From contig PUFA01000116.1 of the NCBI GenBank assembly GCA_003508835.1, positions 868,001 through 932,000 on the forward strand: DNA of 64,000 bases. Reading direction: 5' to 3'. The DNA comes from Eonycteris spelaea (lineage: Eukaryota > Chordata > Mammalia > Chiroptera > Pteropodidae). Made by a program: the position numbers and the translations under genes. The first letter of the stretch is position 1; every line of letters begins with the position of its first letter. The notes beneath the pieces were generated by a model that ran no database searches, was not told where the DNA came from, and was given only the letters and a program-made list of their open reading frames with translations. Of the stretch, positions 35,166-48,985 are shown in pieces.

Positions 35166-38100
35166 GATTCAGCCTGATTTCTCCGTTTGTGCTTTTACGG
35201 ATGGTGCTTCTTGGGTACCTTCCACCGGCCGGGGAGTGTGTGCCAGGCAATGCGTGTGCTGGGGCCCAGGGTGAATGAGGCCCACTGTGACCGGTGCCCA
35301 GTGGAGGACACGGGATGTGTGGAGAAGTGGCCCCAGCGTGCTGTCATTTTATAAGGCTACAATGTGCCAGGCACATAAAGAGCAGGAATGAGTAACTCCA
35401 GGAAGCTGTGCGGGTTTTACGAAAGATGAGGTTAGCCGGCAATGGATGCGGAAGGTGAAGTGATCGGAAGGTGCATGGGAAGAAGCCCACCCCGCTGAGC
35501 TCAGTGTTCCCATATCGTTCCTCACCCACAATTTTGGAAACCCAGTGAGGGGACACCAGAGAGAAGATTAAATTTCGAGGCGGCAGGGCGTCCTAGCTGT
35601 GTGCGCCTGGGTCCAGGGCTCCCCCCGTTCTTCCCTGCCTGTGCCTTACTGATGGTGCCTCCTCGGTGTGACTTGTGGAGTAACTGTTACGGGGCCAGCC
35701 TCCAGCAGGTCGGCCACGACGAGTGGTGAGGGCACGGGGCCCTTCCGGTAAAGGCAGCGTGTAGAAGGGCTGCGTCCGCAGAGGACGGATCACAGGTGCG
35801 GTGTTGGGGGGGGGGCATGGCAGTGGTGGTTACTGTAAGTCAGACGCCGGAAGCTGAGGAATCCCAGGCTCCCCGGGAGGGCGGTCCCTTTCCCAGTCCG
35901 CTCTGGTGGAGTCGTGACCTCCTAGAATGAAACCTTCAGGCGTGCGGTCTCCCGGGACTATTGTTGGTGTTGTGTAGTTGTGTTGTTGAGGGCAGAGGCC
36001 AGGCCTGGGTTTGAGGTTCTCGGGGGTCTTTAAAAGGATGCAGCCAGGGTATGTGTTTCCACCATGAGACTCCGACCCCGCTCCCTGTGGCTTTCCTTCC
36101 GCACCTCTTCCCCCTCCGTGGAGACCCTCGTTAATCGCTGGGGACAGGCGGCCGGCAGGGCTCACAGGCCGTCCGGCAGGAGGTGACAGCTGAGCCCAGC
36201 CCCGCAGACGCCAGCGCTGGTGCGGAGGCCGCCCGGATGCCTTCCCCGCCCGGGCCTCCCTGGCCTCCCACCCCGTCCCCGGCAGCGCACACCCAGAGGC
36301 CTGGCGGGTGGTATCAGGTGATGTGTTGAGTCAACAGACCCACAGGAGAGCCCTGGTCGGTGTCCCGTGGCAGCTGGCTGCGGCCGGCACCGGGGACGGG
36401 AATGCCCAGGACTGGCCGCCAGCCACCACCCGGCCCACGGAGACCCAGCGGGAAGGCGAGCAGGGCGGGCTCACCCGCACCCCAGCCCGTCTCCCCTGCT
36501 CTCCCCCTCCTCCCGCTTCTCAGGTGCAGGTTTGGGAAGTGCCCCCAGGGGCCACGTGCCATCGCGCCTGGTGGGACAGTGCGTCCTGACGGTCAGAGAC
36601 ACGCACACCTGGGGATGGCCCAGGACACACCTCGGGGAGGGGACGCGGCTCAGGGCCCCCGAGGATCGCCCACGGCCCCTGCTCAGCAGTACTGAGTGCC
36701 CGCAGGGTGAGGCGGCACAGCAGGGTGGGTGCCCCCAGTCTGTGCCGGGGTGGCAGGGAGCTGCCCGCAAGGTTCTCAGCGATTCAAACACCCGAATTTC
36801 AGCAAGTACAGCAAAAACTCCAGGTGCAAAAAGCATGCTCCAGGAACATCCACGTCCCGGTCTGGGCACCGCTGACCTCTCTCAGCCTGGCTGCCACGTC
36901 GCTGGCCCACCAGGGTTCAGGCCCCCGTTCTGCTATTGTGGGCCCCTCCGCGTGGACGCAGCTCCTGTTAGAAGCCGACATGGTGGGAGTCCGGCCACCC
37001 CGTGGGAATGAAAACTGTCACGCCGTGCTGAGACCCCTGGGAACTCAAATGCTTGGCACCTGGCGCTGAGAGTTAGCATCGCCTCGAGGTTATTTCAGAG
37101 CGAGAAAGAGAGGCTCATTTGTGTGTCTATGCCTCATTTGAGTTCATCAGATTATCAAAGGGTCCTGGGACCCAGAAACTTCCCATTTTTTTCCCCACAA
37201 ATTTCACCTGTGGCTAGACTAAGAAGCAGGTAGTGGGCGACCAGGAACCCCAGCGCGGGTCAGGGACAAAGCTGTGTCCAGGCGCAGAGAGGGGAGGCGG
37301 GCGGGAGATTCGCGGCCTTGACCCCTCCCCAGGGTGGGGCGGGGGGGTGTCCCGTCTCGGCAGAGTGAATTACCCTCAAACCAGATCTGTGATGACGTCG
37401 TAGCGGTCGATACCCGCGTGCACTGACAGGCTGGCTTTGCAGGAGCAACGGGCAGAGCGGCACGGCGTTATAAACGGGTGGTCCGGGAGGCTTGTCTGGA
37501 CGTGCTCGGGAATCCAGACCTGACCAGAGAGCACGTCTGAGCAGGGCGAGGCCCGGGGAGGGGGGCACCCCGGCTCCCACAGCGTGCAACTCCCTCCCAC
37601 GCCGACTCCAGGCGCCCGCTGCCCCCCCCCGTGCACCCGTGCACCCTCACCTACACCCGTGGTCGTGAAGCTGGGTCTGCGACCCCTCCCGGCCCAGGAG
37701 CGGACCCCACAAGGGGTCTAAAGGCCCAGCTCGTGGCCGCAAGTGGCCCGACTCCTGGCACTTCACTCCTCAGGGTCTGCGTGTCCTCGCCACTGTGGAA
37801 CGAGGTCACGAGACGTTCGTCCACTCGGGGCACTCGCCGGCTGTGATTCCGTGGGGAGAGCGGCCCTGATGCTGCCACAGGCAGCAGAATCCACCTGTGC
37901 GGCGCCGGACGACACCTCTTGCTTCTGCAACTCCACGAAGACCGTGACCGGAGGGTCTGGCACGGCCACGTCCCCTTCGCGGGAGACCCCTTGGCAGATG
38001 GTCCTGCACGAACCATTTTGTGTGGGATGTGGATTGTTCTAGAAGCTCCTCCTCTTACAAAACAACTGAGGGCTTTTCCGTCTCCCCGCTTCCGTGAGGA

Positions 38101-40362
38101 TTGCCTCTGTGCTTCGGCGTCTAAGGACACGTGTGCTCTTGTCTCACTGAAGGGTCACACTGAGCGTCCCGGAGCGGAGTTCAGGCCTCCGGAGGAGCGT
38201 GACGCGGGCACGGCTCTTCCAAAGGCCAGGGCCAGCCCGGAGGCTGGGGCCACACCGCGAGACGACAGAGAGGGAGCCCCCGCGGAAGGCCACGTCCACC
38301 CCCTCCCACGCCTGCTTCGTGGTCCTTCGCCCGTTTGCCCGTGTGAATACCGCCAACTCCTTAATGACGCGACACAGGGGGCCCCGGAAAACTGCCTGTT
38401 TTCCCCAGATTCCTTCTAGAAGGGTTAGAACCTGAGAAAATGTCGCGTCGCTGACCACACCCTCTCGGGACACACGGAACGGCGGGGCCCGTCGCGCTCC
38501 GTGGGGGCCGTGGCTGCCGCCATGGACGCGTCATCCTTTATCCCAGCTCTTCCGGCTGACAAGCGTCTGTGCCGCCAGCCCCCGCCCCCACACGCCGGGT
38601 GGCGGGCGACCCCGTGCACGCGCCACGGAGCAGTTTCACAGACACGTCTGCAGGAGCGGTTTTGAGCCACGCCGCCCAAACGCCTCCCCCCCAGGGGCGA
38701 CTTGCTTGCCCTGGGCCTCTCACAGGCTGCGTGGGGTGGTCTGAGCCAGCGAGTCCAACCGGGGCTGGGAGCGAGGTCACAGGCAAGGCCGAGGGGCCAG
38801 TTTGGATGCTGCTCCCCCACTAGGACATCTGTGGGTGCTTTTCAGTGCTGACTGAGGGGTGCTGGAGGTCACGGGACCGGCCCCTCCTTTAACAGGAAGA
38901 GCTGAGGCCCCCAGAGGGGCTCTCATGGGTGGTTAGGATGTGGTCAGTGGCACAAGCTTTTGAGCCTAAGCTGTCCCCACCCCACCCTGCTCTGTTCTTC
39001 CCCTCTGTCAGGGCTCCAGTACTCGCCCCAGGAAGCGCACGGGACAGGCCCCTGCATCCCCTGGCTGGGGGTAGAGTGTTGAGCATGGACCACAGAAATT
39101 CCTGCGTGCTGGCCCACCCGCCGAGCCCTAGCTTCCAGGCCGCACTGCGAGGAGCCCCGCTGAGGACTCTCTCGCTGGAAGAACTGGGGGAGGACGTGCC
39201 ACCACTCCAGGGGGCCTGGGGCCGGCGAGGCGCCTGGCGCCACAAACAAAGCCACACAAGCCCTGCCTCCCCCTGCCCCCCCAGCCGCCGCCTCTGAGAC
39301 GCTGGCACACCCCTCAGAGCCCGGGCAAGCGTCCCCATTCCTCACTCTCCTGCGGCCATCTCTGGGGAACGCTGGTGCCACAGCCCGGGAGCCAGGCCTG
39401 GAGAAGGGCCGGGACCTGGGCCAGGCGGCTCCTTTGTCATCCTGCCTGCCAGAATGCCCCCCGCCCCCCTGAGAGCTGCTAAGCCGTGAACTCTCCTCCT
39501 GCTCCGTTCCCGCTCTCCTCCTCCCCACTCCCGTCACCCCCAGCCCCCCTCAAGGCAGGCCTTGCTTCTCAGGACCTTGAGGGGGAACTTCTGTTCTCAG
39601 AAGGGGTTGGGGTTTGGGTGTAGAACGTTCTAGCTCCTGCTTCCCCCGAGAGCTGCCCCAGACCGCGGCCTGGGGCTTGGGAGCAGGATCATGCTGGGTG
39701 TGACATTCCTGTAGTTGGCCACTTCCAGAACTTCCACCCAAGCAAGATGTTTGCGCCAGGGTGGGAGAGGAAATTCGAACTAAGCCTGAGCCTTACCCCT
39801 TCCCTGCTCCTTCCTCTCTCCTTACCTGTTGGCTGGCGGGCATTCACCCAGCTCTGTCCCCTTGCCCAGGATGGCCTGGGTCCTGTGGGGCCCAGAGTGC
39901 ATGGGCGGGGTCCATACCCCCAAAGACTCACATGCTTTCCATGTGGCTGCAGCTTGTCGTTGACGGGGAACCCACAGTTCAGGGGACGGAGGCTCGCGGG
40001 CGGAGAGTCAGAAGCCTGGCTGACCTGACACTTGACTGGGAGGCACCGTGGGAAGTGAGGATGGGGGCCGGGGGGGCATGCATGTGCACGGGGATGCGGG
40101 ACAGTGGTCCGGGACGTGGTACAGAGCACGCGCTGAGTGGGAGAGGCCCAGGCGCTGGCTTCGTGGGCTGACCGGTCCCTGTCTCGGTCAGAAGCAGCAA
40201 GGGGGCGGCCTTGGCCGTGTCCGCTGGCATCTCTGCTCTCTCACTTGCATCATTTAAAAAAACTTCAGATGAACGTTTTATGTAGCTCCCTGTGCGATGC
40301 AGAGACCAGGCCCCATCTGGATCCCGCTTCCCCTGGAAGACGAATCCACGCCAGGCCGCGGC
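35166..40362 (+). other. PRKAG2: GC-rich intronic stretch, no gene recognised
   Basis: Over 5 kb with many chance open frames. No confident repeat, RNA gene or exon is seen. Confidence 0.45.
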
Positions 40363-40790
40363 GTTGGCTTCCTGGAGCTGCCGTAGCCAAGAAGCCCGAG
40401 CGAGCAGGTGGCGAGACGCAAGGCGTCCGGGCCCTCGAGCTGCGGAGGCTGAGGTCTGAGCCCCGGGGCTGGCCGGGCCACACCCCTCCCGGGCCCTGGG
40501 GCGAGCCCTGTCCCGCCTCGCCCAGTTTCTGCACGTCACCCACCGTGCCCGGCGTCCTCGGCTGGCAGGTGCATCGCTCCACTCTGGCCCTGCCCCCCGC
40601 CATCACATGGCCTTCTCCCTCTGTGTCTCTGTGACTCCGCCTCTCATAAGGACACGAGCCACACTGAGTTAAGGACCCACCCGACTCCACTATGCAAAGA
40701 CCCTGTTTCCAAACCAGGTCACAGTCACCGATGCTGGGGGTTGGGGCTTCAACATGTCTCTTGGGGGGCCCCAATTCCACCAGAACAGGG
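40363..40790 (-). mobile_element. MLT1-type MaLR LTR remnant
   Basis: It begins GCTTCCTGGAGCTGCCGTAGCC and continues TCTCATAAGGACACGAGCCACACTGAG, AAAGACCCTGTTTCCAAACCAGGTCACAG, GGGGCTTCAACATGTCTCTTGGGGGG. This is reverse MLT1, with the segment around the usual 'cacagttctggaggc' diverged or deleted. Confidence 0.7.
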
Positions 40791-41388
40791 ACCTTACGGC
40801 GTAATCAACTCGACACGGGGGATGGCCACCTGTCCGAGACGGGCCCCCTGGATTCACAGACCCCGTTCACGTGGACCGGAGTGTCCTGGCCGATCCGTGT
40901 CCAGCCTCCCCGTGTGCTTCCTCCTCGTCCCCGTCTCTCTACATCTGCACTCTGCAGGGCCCCTCCCCGGTCCCCATTCACGCACCCTCACGGCAGATTC
41001 TCCCGACGGCGAACTCACGGGGGCCGTAGCTCTGGTGCGCGTCGTGACAGTCACAGTTTGTCTCGTACGCTGTAACGTGACGTCTGCAACCCTGGCCTTC
41101 GACGCCGTTGCATCCTCTGTGAACCTCCCTGTGTCTTCTCTCGGGTGGTGAGGGTGGTCTGGGCACCGCGCTTCGTGGGGAGGAGAGGGGACCAAACAGG
41201 GTTTGACGGAATGGAGGACAATAGTGTCTGATGGGTGTGTGTGTGGTGTCATTCTTTCTCCCGGACAATCTGACCGATCCGAGCACCGCCCTGCCCCCAC
41301 TCCCCACACACACACGGTGAGGGGACATTGCCCACGGCGCGGGTTGGATGACGAGGGGATTTCTGGACGCGTGATTTTCAGGGATTAG

Positions 41389-42424
<1,036 letters not shown>

Positions 42425-42860
42425 TTTCATTCAGTTGTTGCCTTCGTTTCTGGGGCGGCCGAAACAAAGTAGCACAAACCCAGGGCGGGGGACTGAGAAC
42501 AGCAGGAAGCCATTGTCTCGCAGTTCTGGAGGCCGGAAGTCCCGTACCTCCTTCGTCTCTAGGGGAGCAGCCTTCCTTGCCTTGTCCAGCTTCCGGTGGC
42601 CCCAGACCTTTCTTGCCTTGTGGCAATGTCACTCTCGTCTGTGCCTCGGCCGTCACTTGTCTGTCCTCCCTGTGTCCAGATTACCCCCTTAAGAAGAAGG
42701 ACACTGGTCATCGGATTAGGGCCAAACCTGATCCAGTATGACCTCATCAGAGCTTGCTGGCATCTGCAAGGACTCGGTTTCCAAATAAAGCCACATTCAC
42801 AGGTATCAAAGGTTAGGACTTCAACTAGCTTCTGGGGGACACAGTCCAGCCTTAGCAGAT
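42425..42860 (-). mobile_element. MLT1-type MaLR LTR remnant
   Basis: It reads GAAACAAAGTAGCACAAACCCAGG, TGTCTCGCAGTTCTGGAGGCCGGAAGTCC, AAGGACACTGGTCATCGGATTAGGGCC and AAAGGTTAGGACTTCAACTAGCTTCTGGGGGACACAG. It is the best-preserved reverse MLT1-type copy in the window. Confidence 0.85.
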
Positions 42861-44329
42861 GATGTCTTGGGAGAAAGAAGATGTGTCTGCCATGCAGAGA
42901 ACATACTGTTGCTATGGTTTGTGTTCATCCTGTGGCTATTTTGTGAGACGTTTGCCCAGCAGAGTATTGTTTCGAGTGTCAGGAATAAAATGCCAGCTAT
43001 CCTTTCTGCCTTCTGGGACCTAGTCTTACTGGAACAGAAGAACACACTCAGATGAAAGTCACGTAATGGCAGAAGTAGGGTGGGTGGGGGTAAGGAGTGA
43101 AGGCCATCGTTGCCACCGCAGGAGTTGAAAAGGGGACCCCCATGCTGTCTCCACGCAGGGGGTACCGGCCAGGCTGAGCCTGAGCAGTCGGCAGGGTCTA
43201 AGTAAGGGGAGAGGCAGAGGGAGAGCCTTCTAGAAAAGACCCGGATGGGAGTGAGTGCGGTGAGTAGCACAGGAAGGAAGAGGTCCTGGTGTAGAGCCTC
43301 TGGGCCAGTGGGGACCTGGCGCAGACTGCAGCATGGACAGGAGACCGGAGACCGCGGGGAGGGGTCAGGAGTCCAGGTGCGGAGTGGCACGGTGGCCCCG
43401 CAGAGCTAGGCCCGGGAGGAAGGTCCTCCGCGTTCTTGGGTACGAGCGAGGAAAGATCTGGAGAGGCTCCCGTTTTCCTTCCTGGGCATTGAACAACGAG
43501 CCTCGGTGACAGAGATAACGGGATGTGAGAGAATGTAAGAGGGCCGCCCAAAGATGATCAAAAGCAGGAAGCTCCTACCCCTAGGGCCAGAGGGACCGTG
43601 AGAGGAGGTGGTGTCACCAGGGCCCTTTAGACGGGAGGCAGGACCACGTGTGCCTGCCTGGCAGGAGCCGGAGCCGTGGGGGAAGCAGCCGCTGGCCAGA
43701 AGTGCCCTTGGAGGCAGAGGGACAGAGATCCTGGCGTTTCTGCCTCTTCCTGCCCTCCAGCCTTGTGCCAGACCTCCCCAGGGACCAGGGGGCCAGGAGA
43801 TCTGGGACAGACAGACCCCGCGGGAGCAGAGAACAGAGGGAAGACCAGGGAACTGGCCAGCAGAGAGGATTAAACGATGGGGGAGATGTCAATGTCTCAA
43901 AATATTGGCTGCTTCTTACTGACCAGTGACAAGTGGTCGAATGGCCCCGTGTAAGAAGAGACACTGATTTGAAGAGAAAGCGATGGTGACAGATACAGAC
44001 AGACTTGGGGTTTTCCCCCGATTGCATGAATCCTTGTTCTCGGGACAAGCCTGTAGCCCTTTCCCAGTTCGAACGGCAGAGAACGCGGAGCGTGCTCTCA
44101 GCCCACGGTCATCTATCCCCCATGATGGTGACGAGGAAGTGAGGTTCTTAACCGTGTATCCTTCACACAACAGTGAGGCCACCAAGCCTGGGTCCTCCAG
44201 CCTGGCTCTCAGAGCCAGAGAGGAAATATCCTAAGCTGGCTGTATCCATATTCAGCGATGGACACGGGCCATGTGCCCTGGTCGGCAACGCTGACGGTGC
44301 GTGTGACAGTACTGTGAGATTTCAACGAC
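42861..44329 (+). other. PRKAG2: Intronic stretch, no gene recognised
   Basis: Mixed composition. No confident repeat or exon. Confidence 0.4.
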
Positions 44330-44765
44330 GATCCAGATGTCATGAGTGGATAAACAAGATGTGGTCCATCCATACGGTGGACTATTATCCTGCCTCAAAA
44401 GGGAAGGAAATCCTGACACGGGCGATAACGTGGTGGATGAGCCCTGAGGACATGATGCCAAGTGAAATAAGCCAGTCACAGAAGGACAAACATTGTGTGA
44501 TTCCATTTACACCAGGTCTCCAGAGCCGTCGGATTCGTAGAGACAGAGAGTGGAATGTAGGTGCCGAGGGCTGAGCAGGGCAGGACGGGAGTTGTTTAAT
44601 GGCTACGGGTTCGGTTTTGCAAGATATAAAAAGTCCTGGTGATGATGGTGATGGCTGAACAGCAAAATCAGTACACTTAATACCACCACATTGGCCTCCG
44701 AAAAATGGTTAAAATGGTGGCTTTAACATTATGTGTATTTTACCACGATTAAAGAAAAAAACCCA
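44330..44765 (+). mobile_element. L1M LINE 3' end
   Basis: It reads GTGGACTATTATCCTGCCTCAAAAGGGAAGGAAATCCTGACACGG, AGTGAAATAAGCCAGTCACAGAAGGACAAA and TTGCAAGATATAAAAAGTCCTGG, then ends TGTATTTTACCACGATTAAAGAAAAAAA. This is a sense L1M 3' end. Confidence 0.9.
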
Positions 44766-45034
44766 GTCAAGACGACACAACATTGGTGGAGTCTGAGCTG
44801 CAGAAAATCGGGGTGATCAGGGAGGCTCCCCACTCGTGTTTTGAAATGACATGTTTCGGTTTCAAAATGGGAAGATAACAGTGCTGTCAGCTACCTGCCA
44901 TCGAACGGGGCCTTAATCCCGTTTGTAAGTTTTGTCACCCAAGGCCTCGGGGGGGCTGACTTCCCCCGGGGGCTGCTCTCAGCCTCTGCGGCCGTGGCCC
45001 AGGCCTCTCCTGCATGCAGCCGCCTTTGGCTGAG

Positions 45035-45330
45035 GGTAGTTTCAAGATGATCTAAAGTGTGTTTCTTTATAATTGGATTGTGTCGAACGTGTTTCATTTA
45101 TGGGCTAAGTTTTGTAAGAGCTGGGCTGACCTCATTAATTTGGCTCTCGGCATGATCTTCATGGAGGATGCGAGCTGCCTGAAGACTTCTGTCAGCCTGA
45201 CAATATTTAGATACAATTTGTCTCTGCTTTTTGGAATAAAAAAGACACTTCCTGTAAACACTGACCATAGAGATCACTTTTATAAAACTCGTTCCCATGA
45301 ATTTTCCTCTAAACTTAGAAAGGGGTCGGA
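45035..45330 (+). other. PRKAG2: Low-CpG, AT-rich block, candidate conserved non-coding element
   Basis: It has few CpG dinucleotides between CpG-richer flanks and no match to any repeat I know. It contains AATTAATTT-like and ATTTATGGGC-like homeodomain-type cores. Function is not visible from sequence alone. Confidence 0.3.
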
Positions 45331-45364
45331 GGTAATTAATTGGTCTTTAGTAGGCAGCTCTCGT

Positions 45365-45480
45365 TTTATCATTTATTTACTCAGCAAATACTGCGTCGTG
45401 CCAGGAACTGCGCTGGGAGGGGGTGACGGGGTGACAAACGTGAGTCCCTCTCGTGAGGCAGGGACAGCGTTCATTCTCTT
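45365..45480 (-). repeat. L2 LINE 3'-end fragment
   Basis: The + strand shows TTTACTCAGCAAATACTGCG, GTGCCAGGAACTGCGCTGGG and GTGACAAACGTGAGTCCCTCTCGTGAGGC, the reverse L2 3'-end order. Confidence 0.6.
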
Positions 45481-47394
45481 CGCTACCCGAGGAATGAAGC
45501 ATAATCCGTGGGAGGGTTTCGATAATCGCTAATAACTAGTTGGACAAAAGGAGGAGCTTTTGTCTGTTTCGGGGGGTCCAGGTGAGTACGGCAGAGTTTG
45601 ATAGACCCTGTCGTTCTCATGGGAGGAAACGCCCCGTTGTATGTATCGATCAGCCCTGCACTCGGAGGCGATCCCCCCCAGGCTGGGGTGGGAATTAGGT
45701 CGGATTTGGGGAGCACAGGTACTCAGGTGAGTCACGGCATGGAATGATCCGGGCCTGGCGGCAGCCGCAGGTACCAAGAAGCGGACTAACCAGCGTTGGA
45801 AGGTACACAGAGCTGTTTCGGAGACCCCACCGAGAGGGACTTGGAATGTGATTGATGAGCTGAGGGAGGAAGAAGGTCAGGGAGGGTTCCAGACGCCGTG
45901 GGGAACTGGATGGTGGTGGTGGCATTTGCTGGGGTGGGGAGGAGCCGGCTGTGCGTGCGCGTGTGTGTAAGCAGGCACATCTCTGTGGGGGGAGCTATGT
46001 GTGTAAGCGAGCACGTCTGTGTGTGTGTGTAGGGGGGAGGGCTGTATCGGGGGCGGTGGTACAGTCGGGGGCCCGTGGCACATTCTCAGGAGGTGCCCAA
46101 AGAGCAACGGGAGGTGTGCGTCGGAAGCTAGAAATTAACGTTTGAAAGTCATCAGGATAAAAAATGGCAGTTTGTACGGTGATCGGAGATAAAATAATCC
46201 AGAGACGTGTGGCAGGGGAGGCGCAAACCGGAAAAATGTGAATATTCAGGGAACAAACAGAGGAAGAGGTTTCGGAATCGCCAGGGAAGTAGGTAGCAAA
46301 CTAGGCAGACGCCAGTCGCGGAGGCAGAAGGCGCGTGCTTCCCCGCGCTTCACGCGTGTGGAGGGAGCGGGCGGCTCCTTCGAACGCAGCCGCCCGGCGT
46401 GGCGTGTGAGGACCAAGGTCTCCGATAACCTTGGCAGGGGCGCCTCCGGGAGCGTGGTCCAGAGCAGCAGCCGCGTGGCTGCTCTGCAGGACTAAGAGGT
46501 AAAGCCGTGGAAATCTCTAGCGCAGGCAGCTCTTCTTCGAGGGTCCTGACGTCGCAGGGCGGGACGGAGCGGGAACAGGGTGGGGGGGGCCGGTAGCTGT
46601 ATGGAGATTGAGGCGATGCTTCCTCCCACAAATGCGAATTGGGTTTTGCACACGCATGGGGAAGGAGCCGGCGGGAAGGGAGCAGTTGAAGCGGGACGCA
46701 GGCATCGGGTCTGGTCTCGCGAGGAGACGGGCGGGTTTCCTTGGAGACGGGGAAGCCCACGCTGGCGCTGTTTGTCCTGCGCCGATGGAAGAGTCGCTGT
46801 CCACTGGTTGAAGGCGCGACGCAAAGGTCTCAGGATGACCAGGGCTTTTCCCGTTTCCTTTCGACGGGAGCCGCTTCCCTGCGTTCCTTGTGTTTCTTCT
46901 AGGAATGTCGCTCTGGGCCTGCGCCTTGGGTCAGAGCCCTAGAAGCAGAGCCCGAGATGGGGTTTCGGGGTCCGGCTTATTCGTTGGCTTGTGAGGAAGT
47001 TTGGTTCTCAGAGGACAGCTGCGAAGTGCAAGGGAAGGGAAGAAGCAAAGCCAGGGCGTGATGTCGGATGAGACCCGGCCTCAGCTGCGGACAGGGGAGC
47101 CCTGGGGTGTCGCCTGCACCAGACTCTGCCCTCCCCAGAGGCCAGGAGCCTGGGCTTTTTGCACCCTCACACCAAGTACTCATGGGACGTCCCAGAGTGA
47201 TGGAAAGGCACCTCCACCTGTCACCCAAGAACAATCCTGTAAGAAATTTGACAGCTTGAGCCATGAGCAGCAGCTCCCACGGCGGCTTGGTGCCCCCGAG
47301 GCCGTGACAGGGAGCCCACAGCGCCCGCTGCAGCCTGGGGTCTGCATCCTCCTCTTCCCGCTCCTGGTCGCCAGCTGTATCCAGCGGCACTGGG
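45481..47394 (+). other. PRKAG2: Intronic stretch, no gene recognised
   Basis: It contains short (GT)n runs near 45950-46035 and GC-rich chance frames. No exon is supported. Confidence 0.4.
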
Positions 47395-47830
47395 TACTGT
47401 GTCTGTTTTTCTGTTGCTGCCTAACAAAGTTCCCCAAGTTTACGGCAACGGCCGTTGGTTTAGTTCACAGCTCCGTGGGTCAGCGGTGCGGGCTGGGCAT
47501 TCTTCTGGTCTCGGCTGCGCTCACTCCCACATCTGTGGTCACTTCCCGAGTCACCGGGAGACTGGCTGGCCCAGAGTGGCCTCAGCCGGAACAGCTTTCC
47601 TCCGTTCCATGTGGCCTCTCCCCCTCTGGCAGGCCAGCCTGGACCAGTTCTTGTGACAGTGACAGAGGTAGACACGGAAGTCTGTGCGTGCAAGGCCTCT
47701 GGAGACCGAGGCTCAGCGCCGGCCATCGTTAGCTCCGCCGTCCGAGGCAGGGTCCATTCCCCGCCCCCTCGAATCTGGGCTGGGCTATGACTGGCGTTGG
47801 CCGACAGAACGAAGCAGAAGTGACAAAGTC
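47395..47830 (-). mobile_element. MLT1J/K-like MaLR LTR remnant
   Basis: It begins TACTGTGTCTGTTTTTCTGTTGCTGCCTAACAAAGTTCCCC and continues TTCACAGCTCCGTGGGTCAGCG and CCATGTGGCCTCTCCCCCTC, fitting the reverse of an older MLT1 subfamily. Confidence 0.55.
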
Positions 47831-48507
47831 ACATCGCAGAGAGCACGGACACGGGGAGAGGTGGCGTGTGGGGACCAGTTTCGAAGTCCACCATGCCTCT
47901 CATCACCCGATTTCAGCAGCCGGGGTCTGCATTTGAGCACACAGTACACTAGTCTAGAGGCTCATCGATCTGTGCCTCAGGGGGGTCTAAGTGAGGTGGT
48001 TAACTTCCCCGACAGCGGTTTCCTGTAGACTGTTGGAGTTTGCACTCCCTGAGACAGATCAGTGTGTGGGACGTTTGTTAGGGCGTGCGCTCTCAGGAGA
48101 ACGGAGGTGAGGGACAAGATGCGATGCTCTCCGCAGTCCCTCAAGGAGTGCCGAGCCGGGAGGCCCTTCAGCATTGTCCCGCATCGGGGCAAAGGAGCCA
48201 GGCCCTTCTGCCTTCGAACCATCCCACCATTAGGTGACCGCTGAGCTGTCCTGTCCTGGAGGTGGGCTGACCTTGGGCGAGGCGACTCTCTTCAGCCAAG
48301 ATCAGTCCTAGCTCATGGCGGAGGGTCACAGCTGGCAGGGTCCCAATGGCCAGGGGAGACCCTTCATTCCCGAAAGGCCATCTGAGTGGTACGTGAGACC
48401 ACAGCCCCAGCCAGCACCTGCCCGAGACCCGGTCAGAGGCCCTGCTCCAGGACCACGCAGCCGAACTGCTCACGAGTTCCGACCCACGGACACCGTGAGG
48501 CGTAACA

Positions 48508-48985
48508 TCAGTCTGCTGGGGCTACCATAACAAAACACCGCAGGCAGGGGGCTTAACCCAGCAGTCCCCAACCTTCCTGGCACCAGGGACCGGGCCTCCC
48601 ATGAGCATCTAACGCCTGAGATCCGAGGCCGAGCTGAGGTGGTGATGCTGGTGGTAATGCAGCTTCACTCGCTGGCCCGCCGCTCACCTCCTGCTGTGCA
48701 GCCCGGTTCCCAACAGACTGCAGACGGGGTACTAGTCGCTGGCCCAGGGGGTGGGGACCCCTGGCTGAATCAACAGAAACGTATCTCTCACAGTTCTGGA
48801 GGCCGGAAGTTGGAGCTCAAGTTGTCGCAGGGCTGGTTTCTCCGGAGGCCCCTCCTTGGCTGGTGGACGGCCACCTTCTCGCTGTGTCCTCATGGGCCCT
48901 GTCCCCGTGCCCCCAGGCCTGGTGTCTCTCCCTCCTTTATTAGGGCACCATTCCTGTCGGCCGAGGGCCCTACCCTTTACCAAAA
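48508..48985 (-). mobile_element. MLT1-type MaLR LTR remnant, interrupted by a DNA-element insertion
   Basis: The left part, GTCTGCTGGGGCTACCATAACAAAACACCGCAGG, and the right part, CAGAAACGTATCTCTCACAGTTCTGGAGGCCGGAAG onward to about 48985, form one reverse MLT1 split by the element at 48559-48763. Confidence 0.8.
48559..48763 (+). mobile_element. Nested non-autonomous TIR DNA transposon (hAT-type MITE)
   Basis: The ends are imperfect inverted repeats: CAGCAGTCCCCAACC at the left against the reverse of GGGTGGGGACCCCTG at the right. They are flanked by a diverged 8-base target duplication (GCTTAACC and GCTGAATC, 6 of 8 equal) in MLT1 sequence. The interior carries GGCACCAGGGACCGGGC and GCCCGCCGCTCACCTCCTGCTGTGCAGCCCGGTTCC, a known mammalian MER-type element whose exact name I do not recall. 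It is shorter than the remembered full element, so probably internally deleted. Confidence 0.8.
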
